DNA from: Amborella trichopoda
Lineage: Eukaryota > Streptophyta > Magnoliopsida > Amborellales > Amborellaceae
Length of the DNA stretch: 64,000 nucleotides
NCBI RefSeq assembly: GCF_000471905.2
Contig: NW_006499728.1
Location: 1,085,579-1,149,578 of the forward strand
Direction of reading: 5' to 3'
The notes beneath the pieces were generated by a model. It was not told the DNA's origin. It saw only the letters and a program-made list of their open reading frames with translations, and did not search any database. The first letter of the stretch is position 1; each line of letters opens with the position of its first letter. A program made the position numbers and the translations under genes. Shown here piece by piece: positions 47,405 to 59,200 of the stretch.

Positions 47405-47575
47405 CATAAGTTTTATGCTATAGAGGAAGCATAAAAAGCTTGCCTTCGTTTTAGTTACCACATATATAACCAAAACAAGTGTAATTTAGGCATAAGTTTT
47501 GTGCTGTAGGGGCAGCATAGAAAGCTTGCCTTTGTTCCACATTTGTAACCAAAACAGGTGTAACTTAGGCATACT
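47405..47575. repeat. Tandem duplication, 86-bp period
   Basis: Units start at 47405 and 47491 with 'cataagtttt(a/g)tgct(a/g)tag' and share 'aaagcttgcctt' and 'aaccaaaacaagtgtaa' (c/g variants). Confidence 0.85.
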
Positions 47576-47599
47576 CCTCTTAAAGTCCCATCATTTATA

Positions 47600-47965
47600 G
47601 GGTGCGGTTTTTATAGAGCCTAGGCTCTAAATAATCAAATTAGAGCCGACTTTCAAGTAGTGTTGAGAAATGTGGTTTCAATATTGAAAATCTTTGTGAT
47701 AGCCTCAAAATATATATTCATCTTTATTTATGAAGTTTAAAGCTTCAAAAATAGTGTGGATCGATAGATCTATAAAAACGTGAAAATCTTGAAAATTGAC
47801 GGCCCAAAAATGCGTTACAAAATACACTATTGCCAAAACTTGAAATCTAGTTTTTTCTTATGTCCATGCATCTTGATGGCGAGATGATCAATTTGATGAT
47901 AGTTAGACATCAAAACAACCTCTTCTATTTAAATTTTTGAGGTAGGCTATATAAAAACTTTTCCC
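47600..47965. mobile_element. Mutator-like MITE (family A)
   Basis: Starts GGGTGCGGTTTTTATAGAGC and ends 'ataaaaacttttccc', with the inner part of the right TIR deleted. The interior is nearly colinear with 5542-5933. The flanking 9-mers do not match. Confidence 0.82.
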
Positions 47966-47993
47966 TTCTCTAAAAGGTCTCCAATTTTTAAGG

Positions 47994-48357
47994 GTTGTGG
48001 TTTCTTTAAGGTTGCAACTTTAAACCATCCACACCTCCAATTTTTATTATAAGATGTAATTTTGGTGTAAAGAAGTTTTAAAATTATCTCAAAATCTTTT
48101 TAAACGCCAAAAATGGTTAAAATCAATTAGATCTATAAATATATGAAAATCTTGAAATGAACGGTGTATATGATGTACTGTAAGATGTACTATTTCTAGA
48201 ACTTAAAGACTTTTTATATATATATATATTGATACATATCGATGTCAAGATGATCAATTAGAGGGCTTTTTAACATTAAAACAACTTTTTTCTATGAATT
48301 TTTTAGGTGCATCTATAATCCTACATTTTAAGGTTGCAATCTTATATAAACTTTTTT
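47994..48357. mobile_element. Family-A MITE relative (second subfamily)
   Basis: Starts 'gggttgtggtttctttaagg' with 'ttgcaactttaaacc' and ends 'ttttaaggttgcaatcttat' then 'ataaacttttttt'. The interior follows the family order. The shared 'aaggttgcaa' TIR separates this subfamily from the 'gagcc' one. Confidence 0.65.
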
Positions 48358-48590
48358 TGTTTTTAAGTTATTATGTTTTGACCCAATTTTTTGTATGTTT
48401 TTAAAATGACGATGTTGCCCCTATTGTGCAATGTGAGAATGTGAAGTTCAATATTTATATCAAGGTTAGATAGTCAAGACGATGGGCCGCCACAATGTAA
48501 CACCTTTGAGCTTTATTTCTACAACGCGTAGGGAACCATTTGCCCACTGAACCACTTAAAATAAAATATATATACTAAAGAAAAAAAAAG

Positions 48591-48791
48591 GAGGCCTAAA
48601 ATACTTTGGCTTTAAATTTTGAAGAATTTTAATTGAGCAATTACTTTGAAACTTGAAAATTTGAAGTATTTTAGAGGAGCAAATACTTTGGAATTATTTA
48701 AGTTTGATAAAGAATCCTTGAGAATTTCTTCAAAATATTTGTTCAATTAAAATACTTTGAATTTTCAAATTTCAAAATATTCTTCGGCCTC
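48591..48791. mobile_element. MITE family D, 201 bp, about 50-bp TIRs
   Basis: The left end 'gaggcctaaaatactttgg' with 'gaattttaattgagcaa' is mirrored by 'ttgttcaattaaaatacttt' and 'aatattcttcggcctc'. Single copy in the window. Superfamily not identified. Confidence 0.65.
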
Positions 48792-48967
48792 ATTGCTGGC
48801 ATGGTTTATATGGATGTTAAAGTTCAGATTCTTAACATCTAAAGCAGGGGCAATATTGTCTTTTAAAAAATTCAAGGACAAATTAGATACATATGTAATA
48901 ATATTGAAGGTTTGAGAAATTTCAAATGACGGTTTAGGGTATATACACGTGAATTAATTATAGGATT

Positions 48968-49193
48968 GATACATGAGACCATCTATCTTTGTTATTAAAA
49001 GTTCGTAATTACTCCTAACCATTAGATGTTAGATTGGATGGCTTGAGATGTGTCACGAAGTTCAAATTTTTTTTTTTTTAACCGTCAATCTACTCAATAA
49101 TACTCTTACAACCACTAGATTTGAAATCTGACAAATAAAAATAACTGCCATCTCTTCGTACTAAAAATAAATGGCCTTTTTATATACTTCTCG
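48968..49193. mobile_element. MITE family B relative
   Basis: 'gatacatgagaccatctatc' at the left and 'tcgtactaaaaataaatggc' at the right resemble the family-B ends. The interior has 'aaccattagatgttagattg'. Confidence 0.5.
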
Positions 49194-50445
49194 ATTAAGT
49201 AAACCAATCAGGGTCTCTCACACATCCATTCCCCTAAAGATTGTTTGGGCCAATGCAGTTCCAGTATAACATTTTTGTCTTCTGTACACAACGCGAACAT
49301 GAATACTGTGCAATCTTGGCATAAATTACTTTGAACTTTCGTAGATTAATAGAGTAATTTGATAATAATTTGATAATGCTTGACTTGGAACCATTCCAAA
49401 TAGACTCGAGAATATTGTTTTTTACATGATTAAATCCTTTTTAGTGTTAATAAGTACGACTTTCTATGTGCCTCAAAAATTCAACATCCAAACATTGAAT
49501 AAGAACCGACCAACTTTTGGAAGTCAAGATCTATGTGTTCAAGAACTATAAAACCTTTTTTTTTTTCTCTTGAAAATAACTATTTTGTAATATTTAGATT
49601 TCAAATTTTTGGATAAAAAAAAATTCTTTTGTCCGAGGAAAGTTACTCCTCTTTTGTCCGAGGGAAGTTACTCTTTTTCCTAAGGGAGTTGTTGTACAAT
49701 ACCAGAGCATGCTGCTATACGTGTTGGCTAATGCATTAACCAAGTTTTAAAAATCATCAATTCAGATCAAAATCGCCTCGTTCCGGATTGAAAATAAGAG
49801 GAACCGTTCCTGATAAAGCCGCCAATTTGTTAGTGACCGGACATTACTGTCAAAAATGAACTGGTAGGTTCTAAGGTGAATCGGGCCATGTTTATTTTAG
49901 TTCTAAAAATAAATAAATTTCACTTGGCCCGACCCTGCTAGTGCACAGGGTTCCTTTGGTCACACGAGTTCACCACTCATTTTACAAATATTTCATTTCG
50001 TCAAAATCGATTTAAAGCTTTTTGGGTCCTGGTTCTTGGGTATATCAACTATCAAGTTGGATTTATGCTCCTAAATCTCCATCTATTTTGGGATTCCTAG
50101 TTACCATTTTTGTTTACTTATACCATTGATTTCAAAAGAAACATTTTGAAATTTGAGTTTTCCAATATTTAGATCTCACCATTTGAAAATTGCACGTTTC
50201 CTATTCGATCTCAATACATCATTTTTCAAGTGCATAGAGAGGTCATTTAGGAAATTATTTTGATTGAGGTTAATCTATAAGCTGAAGGGTTCTAAAATTA
50301 GTTCTAAGTAAGGTTTTACATGATGGAGTAAATGGACACTATACTCCCATAGAAGAATAATATCTTTTAGTTTTGAATAAATTTAAATAATATGATTTAC
50401 CTTTAACATTCAAAAAGAAGAAAAAAAAAAAACTTCAAATGATAT
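49194..50445. other. Gene-free stretch with a family-C MITE-like block
   Basis: 49740-49930 starts 'accaagttttaaaaatcatc' and contains 'gatcaaaatcgcctcgttcc', like the family-C left end. Otherwise AT-rich; no gene. Confidence 0.45.
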
Positions 50446-50543
50446 TATTATTGTTATTATTTTTTTTTTTTGAAAGACGTCCAAAATTTTTATTAATCAC
50501 AAGAAAGAGAGATCACATCATTAAAAATAGTAAGAGAGGCAAG
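50446..50543 (-). mobile_element. Short retroposed fragment with 18-bp target duplication
   Basis: 'aaaaacttcaaatgatat' occurs at 50428-50445 and 50544-50561. The 98-bp insert begins T-rich (poly(A) on the minus strand, preceded by TTA repeats) and reads 'gaaagacgtccaaaattttt', typical of antisense LINE 3' ends. The long duplication plus oligo(A) indicates target-primed retroposition. Confidence 0.75.
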
Positions 50544-50597
50544 AAAAACTTCAAATGATATGATTTGGTGAGTGTGTCATGAGTCCCTCCATCAAAA

Positions 50598-50703
50598 GAA
50601 TAATATACATTCGAAATATGCATAAAACAAAATCATGCTCTACAGTATATGAATAATATACATTCGAAACATGCATAAAACAAAATCATGCTCTACAATA
50701 TAT
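50598..50703. repeat. Tandem duplication, 53-bp period
   Basis: 'gaataatatacattcgaaa' starts both units (50598, 50651); they differ at about three positions. Confidence 0.9.
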
Positions 50704-51504
50704 GGAACATCATGATTGTGTGTGAGAGAGATACGTTGCTAATTCTTGTCTCTCTCATATCTTTCTTAATTTGATAAATCTCTTTCCATTAAGTTCGAAA
50801 ATGGATATATGGTAATTCAAATTACCACATTGTACCAAAATAGAAAGTACCAATACGTATCCTAAATTTAAATTATATAACCTTGACAGATATTTATAAA
50901 GAGAGACTAGATCTATACCAATTCAAATTAGAATATGTCTCCAATTATCTCTCGAATCTCTTTTCTGAGATATCTCCTCAATTTTCTCGTTTCCCAGATT
51001 TTATGAGATTTTAAAAAAAGAAAATTCCCTCTCTCTCATGTCCTCTCTCTATACCATATATATCTTCCGTTGTCATCATAAGAGCCTTATCCCATACCAT
51101 ATCTCTCTCTTCCTATTAAATTTAAGAGTTTATGTTATTTTTTTAGTAACTTTTCTTAATAGGGTCTTTTATTTTCTATTTGAAAAGCACCAATACCGTA
51201 TAATCTCTTTAGATATAAAGTCCCTTCTTATTCTTACAAGACATGTCTACCCCTTAATTCTATTTTAATAATATAGTATAGTATAGATAAATATAAATAA
51301 TAAAATAGAAACATGAAATTTAATTTAATAATCTAGTATAGTATAGATAAATATAGATAATAAAATAGAAACATGAAAATTAAGAGAGAGATAACTGGTA
51401 AGATTCGAGAGAGCAAATATGAGAATGAAAAAAAAAAAGAGAAGAGAAAACCTGAGAATGGAATAAAGAAAGAAGAAGAGAGATAACACAAGATTCTTAT
51501 ATCC
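50704..51504. repeat. Gene-free AT-rich stretch with a 60-bp tandem duplication
   Basis: 51267-51326 and 51327-51386 are near-identical 60-bp units starting 'aataat(a/c)tagtatagtat'. 51035-51110 contains a relic of the dispersed 'agagccttatccca' sequence also found at 59115-59175. No gene is seen. Confidence 0.7.
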
Positions 51505-52045
51505 AAAGCCCAATAACTACATCTTCACTATTTGGATAAAGATTACACAAATATGTGCCTCTATATATATATAGAAAACAATCACAATGAATCTTGCAGA
51601 TGATTTACAGATCCAAAGCCCAATAGCTACATCTTCACTATTTGGATAAATATTACATAAATATGTGCCTCTATATATATATATATATGAAAAACAATCA
51701 CAATAGCTACATCTTCATTATTTAGATAAAAATTACATAAATATGTGCTTCTATATATATATATATATATAGAAAACAATCGCAATGAATCTTAGAAATA
51801 AAAGTAAAGACCCAATAGCTGCATCTTCACTATTTGGATAAGATTATATATATATATATATATATGAAAAACAATCACAATGAATCTTGGGTATAAAAAT
51901 AAATCGTAAGAGGTTTATCACCAATAACAAACTTGATGAATATGACTAAGCAATTTAACTGATCTCTTCTTATCTTTAAGGCTGAAATTGGAACTAAGAC
52001 CCTCAATTGCTTGGTCTAAGACCCTCAATTGCTTGGTCTATTCCT
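51505..52045. repeat. Left flanking repeat R1 of a repeat mosaic
   Basis: Four copies of 'catcttcactatttggata' (about 51521, 51631, 51711, 51822; spacing 80-111 bp), each followed by 'aaatatgtgcctctat' in the first three, a (TA)n run and 'aaaacaatcacaatgaatct' (partly lost in one copy). The block closes with 'tttatcaccaataacaaact' and 'caattgcttggtct' (the latter doubled). R2 at 52953-53250 repeats the same order. Confidence 0.85.
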
Positions 52046-52952
52046 CTCAAGTTAGGCTCACTCTTGCCAAAGAGAAATTGGAACTAGATGAAATTGGAAG
52101 TGGAAGGTTTTTTTTTTTTCTGGGAGGTTTTCTTTTTTGGAAGTAAAGAAAACAAAATGCCCAACTTGCCCACTCGAAAGAACGAAACTGAAATTAGAAC
52201 TGAAATGTTTTTTTGCTTGGCTCTTTAGAGCGGGCCAAACTGAACTGAAATTAGATGCTTTTTAGCTCTGAAATTAGATGTTTTTTTCCTCAGCTCTTTC
52301 AAGCCGCTTTTACGGCGCACTAGGGCCGGAGGTTTTCTTGCACGCAAAAGAACTCTGCGCGGTTGCTATGCTCTTTTGAGCAGGCCAAACTGAAATTAGA
52401 ACATAAATGTTTTTATGCTCGGCTCGATGGCCAAACTGAAATTACAATTGAATTGTCTTTCGAGCGGGCCAAACTGAAATTAGAACTAAAATATTTTTTT
52501 GCTCGGCTTGATGGCCAAACTGAAATTAGAATTGAAATGTTTTTTGCTCGGCTCTCCGCTTTTGCGGAGGAGCTGTGCGTCGGAGGTTGGTTTTCTGGTG
52601 CGCCGGAGGTTTTCTTCTGCACAGCACTTAGGCCGGAGGGAGGTTTTCTTTTGCATGGGTCGGAGGTTTTCTAGTCTCTAGTCTCACAGGTTGGCCGGAG
52701 GGAGGCTTTCTTTTGCACGGGTCGGAGGTTTTCTAGTCTCTAGTCCCACAGGTGGCCTCACAGGTTTTCTTTTATGGCCGGAGGGAGGCTTTCTTTTGCA
52801 CGGGTCGGAGGTTTTCTAGTCTCTCGTCTCACAGATTTCTGGCCTCATAGGTTTTCTTTTATGCCTCTTTGTGCGTCACAGCACTTGAGGCGGGAGTCTC
52901 TTTGCGCGTCACAGCACTTGAGGCTGGAGGTTTTCTGCACGGTACGTACATA
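52046..52952. repeat. Core of a repeat mosaic: two or three interleaved tandem repeat types
   Basis: Type A: 'gccaaactgaaattag' at 52234 (variant), 52384, 52430, 52468 and 52514 (spacing 38-46 bp in the last four) followed by 'tttttgctcggct'. Type B: 'ggccggagggagg' at 52631, 52693 and 52776, each with 'cggaggttttctagtctct' 30 bp later. Type C: 'gcgtcacagcacttgaggc' twice near 52872 and 52908. Much more GC-rich than its surroundings. The 103-codon ORF here (52363-52674) is the repeat read in one frame. Confidence 0.85.
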
Positions 52953-53250
52953 GATCGAAAGCCCAATAACTACCTCTTCACTATTTGGATAAAGATTACA
53001 CAAAATAAAATTACACATGTATCTATATATATATATATATATATAGAACAATCACAATGAATATTGAAGATAAAAGTAATATATATAGAACAATCCCAAT
53101 GAATGTTAGAGATAAAAGTAAATCTAAGTAAATCGTAAAAGTCTTTATCACCAATAACAAACTTAATGATAACAAACTTGATGACTAAGCAATTGGATTT
53201 GGTTACTTCTTATCTTGACGACTTCCAATTGCTTGGTTCATTCTTATCTT
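52953..53250. repeat. Right flanking repeat R2 of the mosaic
   Basis: Repeats the R1 order once: 'gcccaataactacctcttca', (TA)n, 'gaacaatcacaatgaat', 'ataaaagtaaatc', 'tttatcaccaataacaaact', 'caattgcttggtt'. Confidence 0.8.
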
Positions 53251-54860
53251 TATGAATAACTCATGAAAATATAAAATATGTTGACCAATAATAACCTAAA
53301 ATAATCCATAAAAGAAGGGATGATCTAAGAACCCTAGACTTGCTAAAATAAAATTTTAAATACATTAAAAAGAAAAAATATGAAGAAAAGTTGAAAAATG
53401 CCATTCATTCTTCCCAATTTGTAAATATGCAAAAATCTCAATTTTAATATCTTCATGTTTCACTTTTAAAGCGCTTCCTTGGATTTCATCAGTCTTCTAA
53501 ATCATAGGGAGCTTAGAACAATAAAAAACTAAAAAAGACAGAAAATTACCAATACACCCTTCCCCTTCTCTATTTTGGACCCCCAAAACCACCACAATAC
53601 CAAAATGAAAACCAGAGAATAGACTTGATTTATTCATCAATTAATTTAATGATATTATAATAAAGGAAAATTAACATAGAAACAAGGCGATTTGGAAAGG
53701 TATTTTGAAAAAATAATAAAAGAGATACTGATCAATTTTAGGAACTAAGGGACTTGAAATCTTTTTCTTTCCATATCGAGATAATGAATTAGATGGTTTT
53801 TCAACATCAAAATAGTTTTACAATGCACTTTAATTCTATCATTATCAACCTTGTATAAACTTTAAAAAAACAAAAGACCAAAAAAAAAAAAAAGCATTCC
53901 AAACCAAGGCCTTTAAGAAGAAATAAAATAAAAAAGAGACGTTGGAAATTTTGGGGACTCTTCAATGCCCTAAAAAACAAAAAGGTATTTACAAATTAAA
54001 AAATAAAAACATCTTTACATTGGGTAATTTTGGTTATTTTATTTTATTGAATATTATATATATAGTTGGAGTGGCCGCTCAAAATTTGATGTCAAAATAT
54101 TTTGCAGAAAAAACTTTAAAACAAAACAGTATGGCATTGTGATTGGGTACATTTGATCAGTCCATCAAGATAAAGAGGAATATATAATTCCTATATTGTA
54201 GGAGAATGATAAAGAGGAATATATAATTCCTATATTGTAGGAGAATTATGGAAGTATATAATTCCCATATTCCATTGTAGAAATTTTATCGAATATGATA
54301 TCTAATTTATCGGTTTTTGGGAAAATAAATAGCCATAGTTTAATGTAAATATGCTCGATAGTTCATTATATAAATTAACGATCTATTAAATACTTCATGG
54401 CAATAGTTAATCCCAACTCTCGCCGGAAATCTGAAGACCACAGAGTGTCAGGTGCGTTATATTCCCCGGGAATGTTTTAACATTCTAACTTTCCGGCCGG
54501 TTATCGCCGGAAAACCTTTTAAGCTTTTAAAAATCCGGTCACTTTGGCCGGGAAAATTTCGTTTCAGAATGGAAAGTAGGTTACAGTGACAGTTCGAGAT
54601 GGCATTCCCATTATGAACAGTGTTTTGATACTTTTCTTTGTTATTGGGTTCTTAAAACCGGTCTTTATTGTGGGTTTTGTACCTTATTTGGCATCGTGTG
54701 CTGAGTTTTTGTAGAGAATCTGATCCTGCTTTATCTATAGTCTTTTTCAGTTATTTGGGTTTCAAATTCTGAATCCAAATTCGTTTACCACCTTCTCTGT
54801 TTCGCTTTTCTATAATGGCTCTCTACCCCCTCTCTCTCTCGGCAAGTGGTTTTTTAAATA
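53251..54860. other. Gene-free stretch upstream of the RING gene
   Basis: 53745-53868 looks like a family-A MITE end. 54169-54246 is a perfect 39-bp tandem duplication ('gataaagaggaatatataat' at 54169 and 54208). 54415-54560 is a CCGG-rich patch ('tttccggccggttatcgccg'). No gene is seen. Confidence 0.5.
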
Positions 54861-55215
54861 GAACAAACATGGGTTTTTTTATGCATCAAGTGTTTCAGTT
54901 TTTATTTTTTTATTTTTTATTTTGAGAAAAGGAGGTGTTTTTTATGCATTGCAAAGTTGAATGAAAGCTCTCTTTCTCTCTTACTAAAATAGGTTTTTAA
55001 TGCGTTTGAGTGTTTCTGGTTTTTTTTTTTTGTGAGAGAGAAAGAGAGAGGTTTTCTTTGCATGGAAAACTTGAACGAAATCTGTCTCTCTAGAGTGTTT
55101 TTTTATAGAAAAAACATGTTTTTTATGTGTCGATTGTTTCTGTTTTTGTTCTTTACTTTGTAGAGGGAAAGACATGGGTTTTTGATGCATTGCAAAATTG
55201 AATGATTTATCTCTC
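54860..55215. repeat. Tandem repeat, about 120-bp period, three copies, in RING gene upstream region
   Basis: A block like 'catgggttttttatgcatca' ending 'tgtttctgtttttg' (about 54868, 54992, 55106) alternates with a block like 'tttatgcattgcaaagttga' plus 'atgaaagctctctttctct' (about 54929, 55045, 55171). Degenerate but in register. Confidence 0.75.
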
Positions 55216-56212
55216 TCTCTCGCTAAAGTTAAAATATCTCCAAGCTTTGCCCGTTTCTCTCTCTTCTCCGGTTTATTCGAGGCGCAGGAATGAAGCTAGA
55301 GAGAGATAGAGAGAAACTAGGCACCGAAAAACAAAAGAGGTTGGGTTGAGTTAGGCGGCCAATAAAAAGTAAAAAACAAAAAGAGTCATATTCCATTACT
55401 TGTTGCGTTGGGAGTTGGGACTTCTACTTAGTCCCTCTCTCATCTTTACTTCCCCAATCCATATCTTTTTGAAAACTATAAATTCTTCTATTTTTATTAG
55501 ATTTTTCAATTCCTTTCAGACTTGGGTCCCTTTAAAATATACTCACCCTTCTGTTTTTGTTTGTTTGATTCTTTGGTCTACTGAAAATATAAACTCACCC
55601 CTCTGTTTTTGTTTTATTTTTTATGGAATTGGGTTTCCTCCCTTTTAACTTATTTCAAGCTACAGTAAATCATGGGTTTCCATCAATTGGGGTCTCTTTA
55701 AATGGGGCTTATTTCTGGTTATTTGCAGGTTAGAAGTTGATCGCAGATGTTTGGTGGGTTTCCATCACTTGGGGCTCTTTCATATTTGAATTGTTGGTGA
55801 GGTTGTCGTTTGCTGAATTTTAAGTAGGTTTTGTGGAAATTTGGATGGGATTTATGGTGGGTTTTTGTTGAGATATGGATGGGATTTTTGGTGGATTTTT
55901 TCCTGAAATTTGGATGGGATGCTCAGAAGAAGCCTAGAAATCGTTTAGGCTGAGAAGAAGCATAGAAATCAAAGCAAGTTATTTTCTTTTTTTAATTATA
56001 AAGGAGCTTGGTTAAGAAGCATGGATTTTAGGCTCTGAGAAGAAGCATGGAGATTGCAGCGATTTAAGTCTGAAAAACAAGAAAATTCAGCAAGATTCTC
56101 TTCTTTTTTTTTGAAAGAGTTAAAAGAAGCTATTCGATTGTTTTGAGTTAAGACTGACAAACAAGATAATTAAGCAAGTTAAAGAAGCCTGGTTATTTGG
56201 GTTTTTTGAGTA
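55216..56212 (+). promoter_or_regulatory. Leader/promoter region of the RING gene
   Basis: CT-rich around 55210-55270. Small direct repeats follow: 'ctcaccc(t/c)tctgtttttgtt' near 55542 and 55593; 'gggtttccatca(a/c)ttgggg' near 55672 and 55758; 'tttggatgggat' three times within 55839-55920; 'gagaagaagcat' twice at 55951-56050. Such a leader probably contains a 5'-UTR intron (an acceptor-like 'tttgcag' lies at 55724-55730), but this is inference. Confidence 0.4.
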
Positions 56213-59200
56213 ATGGGGTCTTTTTGTTGCTGCTTTGGAAGAGGTGGCTGCTTCGGAGGAGGTGACGAAAGCAGCTACCCTGATGTGTCAACTGCTACTT
56301 TGGGAGCTACTTTGGGAGGCTTCTCTTCCCTTCAATTTCGAGAATCAACAAGCTCAACACTGGTAAATAAAAATAAGAATATTGGTAACTGAATATAAGA
56401 ATATTTCTTTCACGCGTAGTAGTTGCATAGTCACTCTATTTCAATCATTTTTTTTAAAATGGATGACAATCTACGTTTGTTTACTCAAAATGAGGTTTTC
56501 TCAAAAGGATTTTTCTCTTCCTTTTCACTTTTTTTAGTTGCATACTCACTGCTTTATTCAATTATTATTATTATTATTTATTATGGATGTTATATTCACT
56601 AACTTTCTTAGACCAATTGATAAACTTTGTTTTAGATGAATATCAATTACCAATTGTGTTCCTCTTCATCATCTCTTCTTCATTTCCTGTTATTGGGTTT
56701 GTTTTGTTAATTATTATTATTATTATTATTTATTATGGATGTTATATTCACTAAAATTTACTACTTTACAGGCTGAATCATCCTGTTATTGGGCTGTTAT
56801 TTCATTTCCTGTTATTGGGTTTAGTTTGTAAATTTTTGAGGGGGGAGAGCCTGATTGAATCATCCTGTTATTGGGTTTATTTTGTTAATTTTTGAGGGGG
56901 CAGAGCCTGATTCTTTACGGTACTGTTGTGGTAATCCGTTTTTAGTTCTGATCATGTATCCTAGCATTTTAAAATTGTTAGTGTAAATTAGTTCTAATTT
57001 ACACTAACAACCTGTTTACAATAATTTGAATTTCAGTTAATTGGCTACTGAGCTTGTTAACTATAGCAGGCTCTAAGAACTGGTGAGAATGCTAGAAATA
57101 ATGACTGGACTATGGATATTCGCTCTTTTCTTTCAGCATGTATTAAGAAATGTGAAGCCTTCTGAGCACATCTGCACATGAGGCTTTTAATAACAGGGAT
57201 CTTCAAAATTACCAATAAGTACTAAGAACTACAGAACTCAAAATATGATAAGAAAATACATATTGCTTGCACAAGTTGGCTTCAAGCTAATACCTAAGCA
57301 TCCTGATGTCAACATGCAAACCCATAAATAGAAATTGGTAGATAACACTTGCAGAGAAGAAAAAGAGATAAGATACTGTTTCAGTCACTAGTCAAATTTC
57401 TTCAATAAAGAGTTGCAACATTGTTAATCTTAACATGAATTTTGTTGCCATTTACATATTCCTTCTTTCATCTGTGGGACTCCGTTCGCTCCATAAATCT
57501 TTTGACTTGACTTGCTTCACTGAAATTCAAGAAAGCGTTCCATTTCACAGAATTATCATCTGCTTCACTTGGTATAGAGGTAAGGGAAAGCTCAAAAGAA
57601 CTGTGATATGACTCCTTGGATGGTCATAGAAGTTGCCTTCTTCCATAGACACCTCTAAAAATCCTTAGTGTTCCAGTTTATCCCTGCTTTTTCTGTTGTC
57701 TGGAAAATTAAGGATTCAAGAAATTCCAATTTCAACTCAACGAACCACGTGTTTGGGTTGTTCTGCTGCATAGCCTATCTATTGGAACTTCAGTATCAAA
57801 TCACGCGCTCAAATCAACGGTTATTAATAAAAAATGAAAAAAAAAATTCATATCAGATGCCTTGAACGTGTAACAGCACAAACCATCACTTACTGAAAAT
57901 TTGAGAATTTTTTTTTTTTTATAGTACTTTTTGGTGGTAATTTCTTTGTGAGTAGTGCTGAGTAGAGTCTACTTTTTTGAAGTTCACAACTCTTGGCATG
58001 GCATAAGCCTTGAAAGAAACAACTATGGACACGTTTTGTGCTTTCTTTTCTTTCCTTCGTAACTCTTCCATGCTCTAGTGATTGAATCATGTGCAAATAC
58101 TTTGCTATTTCAAATACATGGCTGGTATTTCATATTGAGTGGTGGATTTTAGTATCATTGTTTTTTATGATTTTCTCTGGTTGAACAGTGTATGAGTTCT
58201 TTGGTACTCTGGTTTTAGGAACTCATGCCTGTGTAACCATCAGTATTCAAGTCATTTTCTCTTGATCATTCAACCTGAATCTTTGTGCAGTCTTCTCAAG
58301 CAGCAGTGAATCAGCTCATACCACCTAGCAGAGGTTTGTAGTTCTTAGCCTTTAATACTTTGATACTTTAGACCGAAGCTTTCAGGAATTAAAACTCAGA
58401 TAAATAGTATGTTACAGATTTTCAGCCCATGCAAAGAAGAAGAAGGAAGTCACAGATAAATGACACTAATGAAGCTAGGGTGGCAGAAAATACTGGTATG
58501 GAAGCTCCTCTAGGAGTTGACTCGTTTCAGGTTCTCAAAGTTCAAGGAGATAAGAATTCATTGGGAGATGGCAAATTTCAACATCATAATGCATGCAAAG
58601 AACCAAGGAAAATCAATGCACTTTTGCTGGCAGATGAGGATGAGGACTGCTGCCCTACCTGCCTTGAAGGTAAGTATAGGGACTTCTGTTTCACATCTTT
58701 TTTCATTTTGATATTTGTGTCTTTTTGTTTTAACCTGGCAGCTTTGCCAACTGAACTCGCACACCTGCTTTTGGTTATCTTGATAAACAATTCTTTAGAG
58801 CCAGTAATATGTCAATATCGAAGGTTCAGTGCATAAATCATGATGCCCTTGTTTCCAAAAGAGTCAAATTTCATGACCTTATAACAGATATGAACATATT
58901 AGTTGGCTAAGTATCATCATCATCCAAGCCTCATTCGAACTATGGAACATATCAGTTGGCCAAGTATAAACAAATTCGAACACCATCTCTAGTGTTGTTT
59001 CTAACAGGTTTGTTGCATGAAAATTGCAGAAATACGTAAAAGAAGTGAGTGAAAAAAATAAATAAATTAGGAGATACAGAGATTAGAAAAACAAAAAATT
59101 AGAAAAACTATAAAGAAAATCATCATCATCATCGTCATCAGAGCCTTATCCCAACTATTTGGGGTTAGATAAAATTATCGAGAAAATAAAAGACATAATA

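Noticed and set aside
52363..52674. 103-codon ORF with internal repeats
   Set aside because: Considered as a repeat protein, but the repetition is at DNA level, unit lengths are not multiples of three throughout, and the reverse strand is open too.
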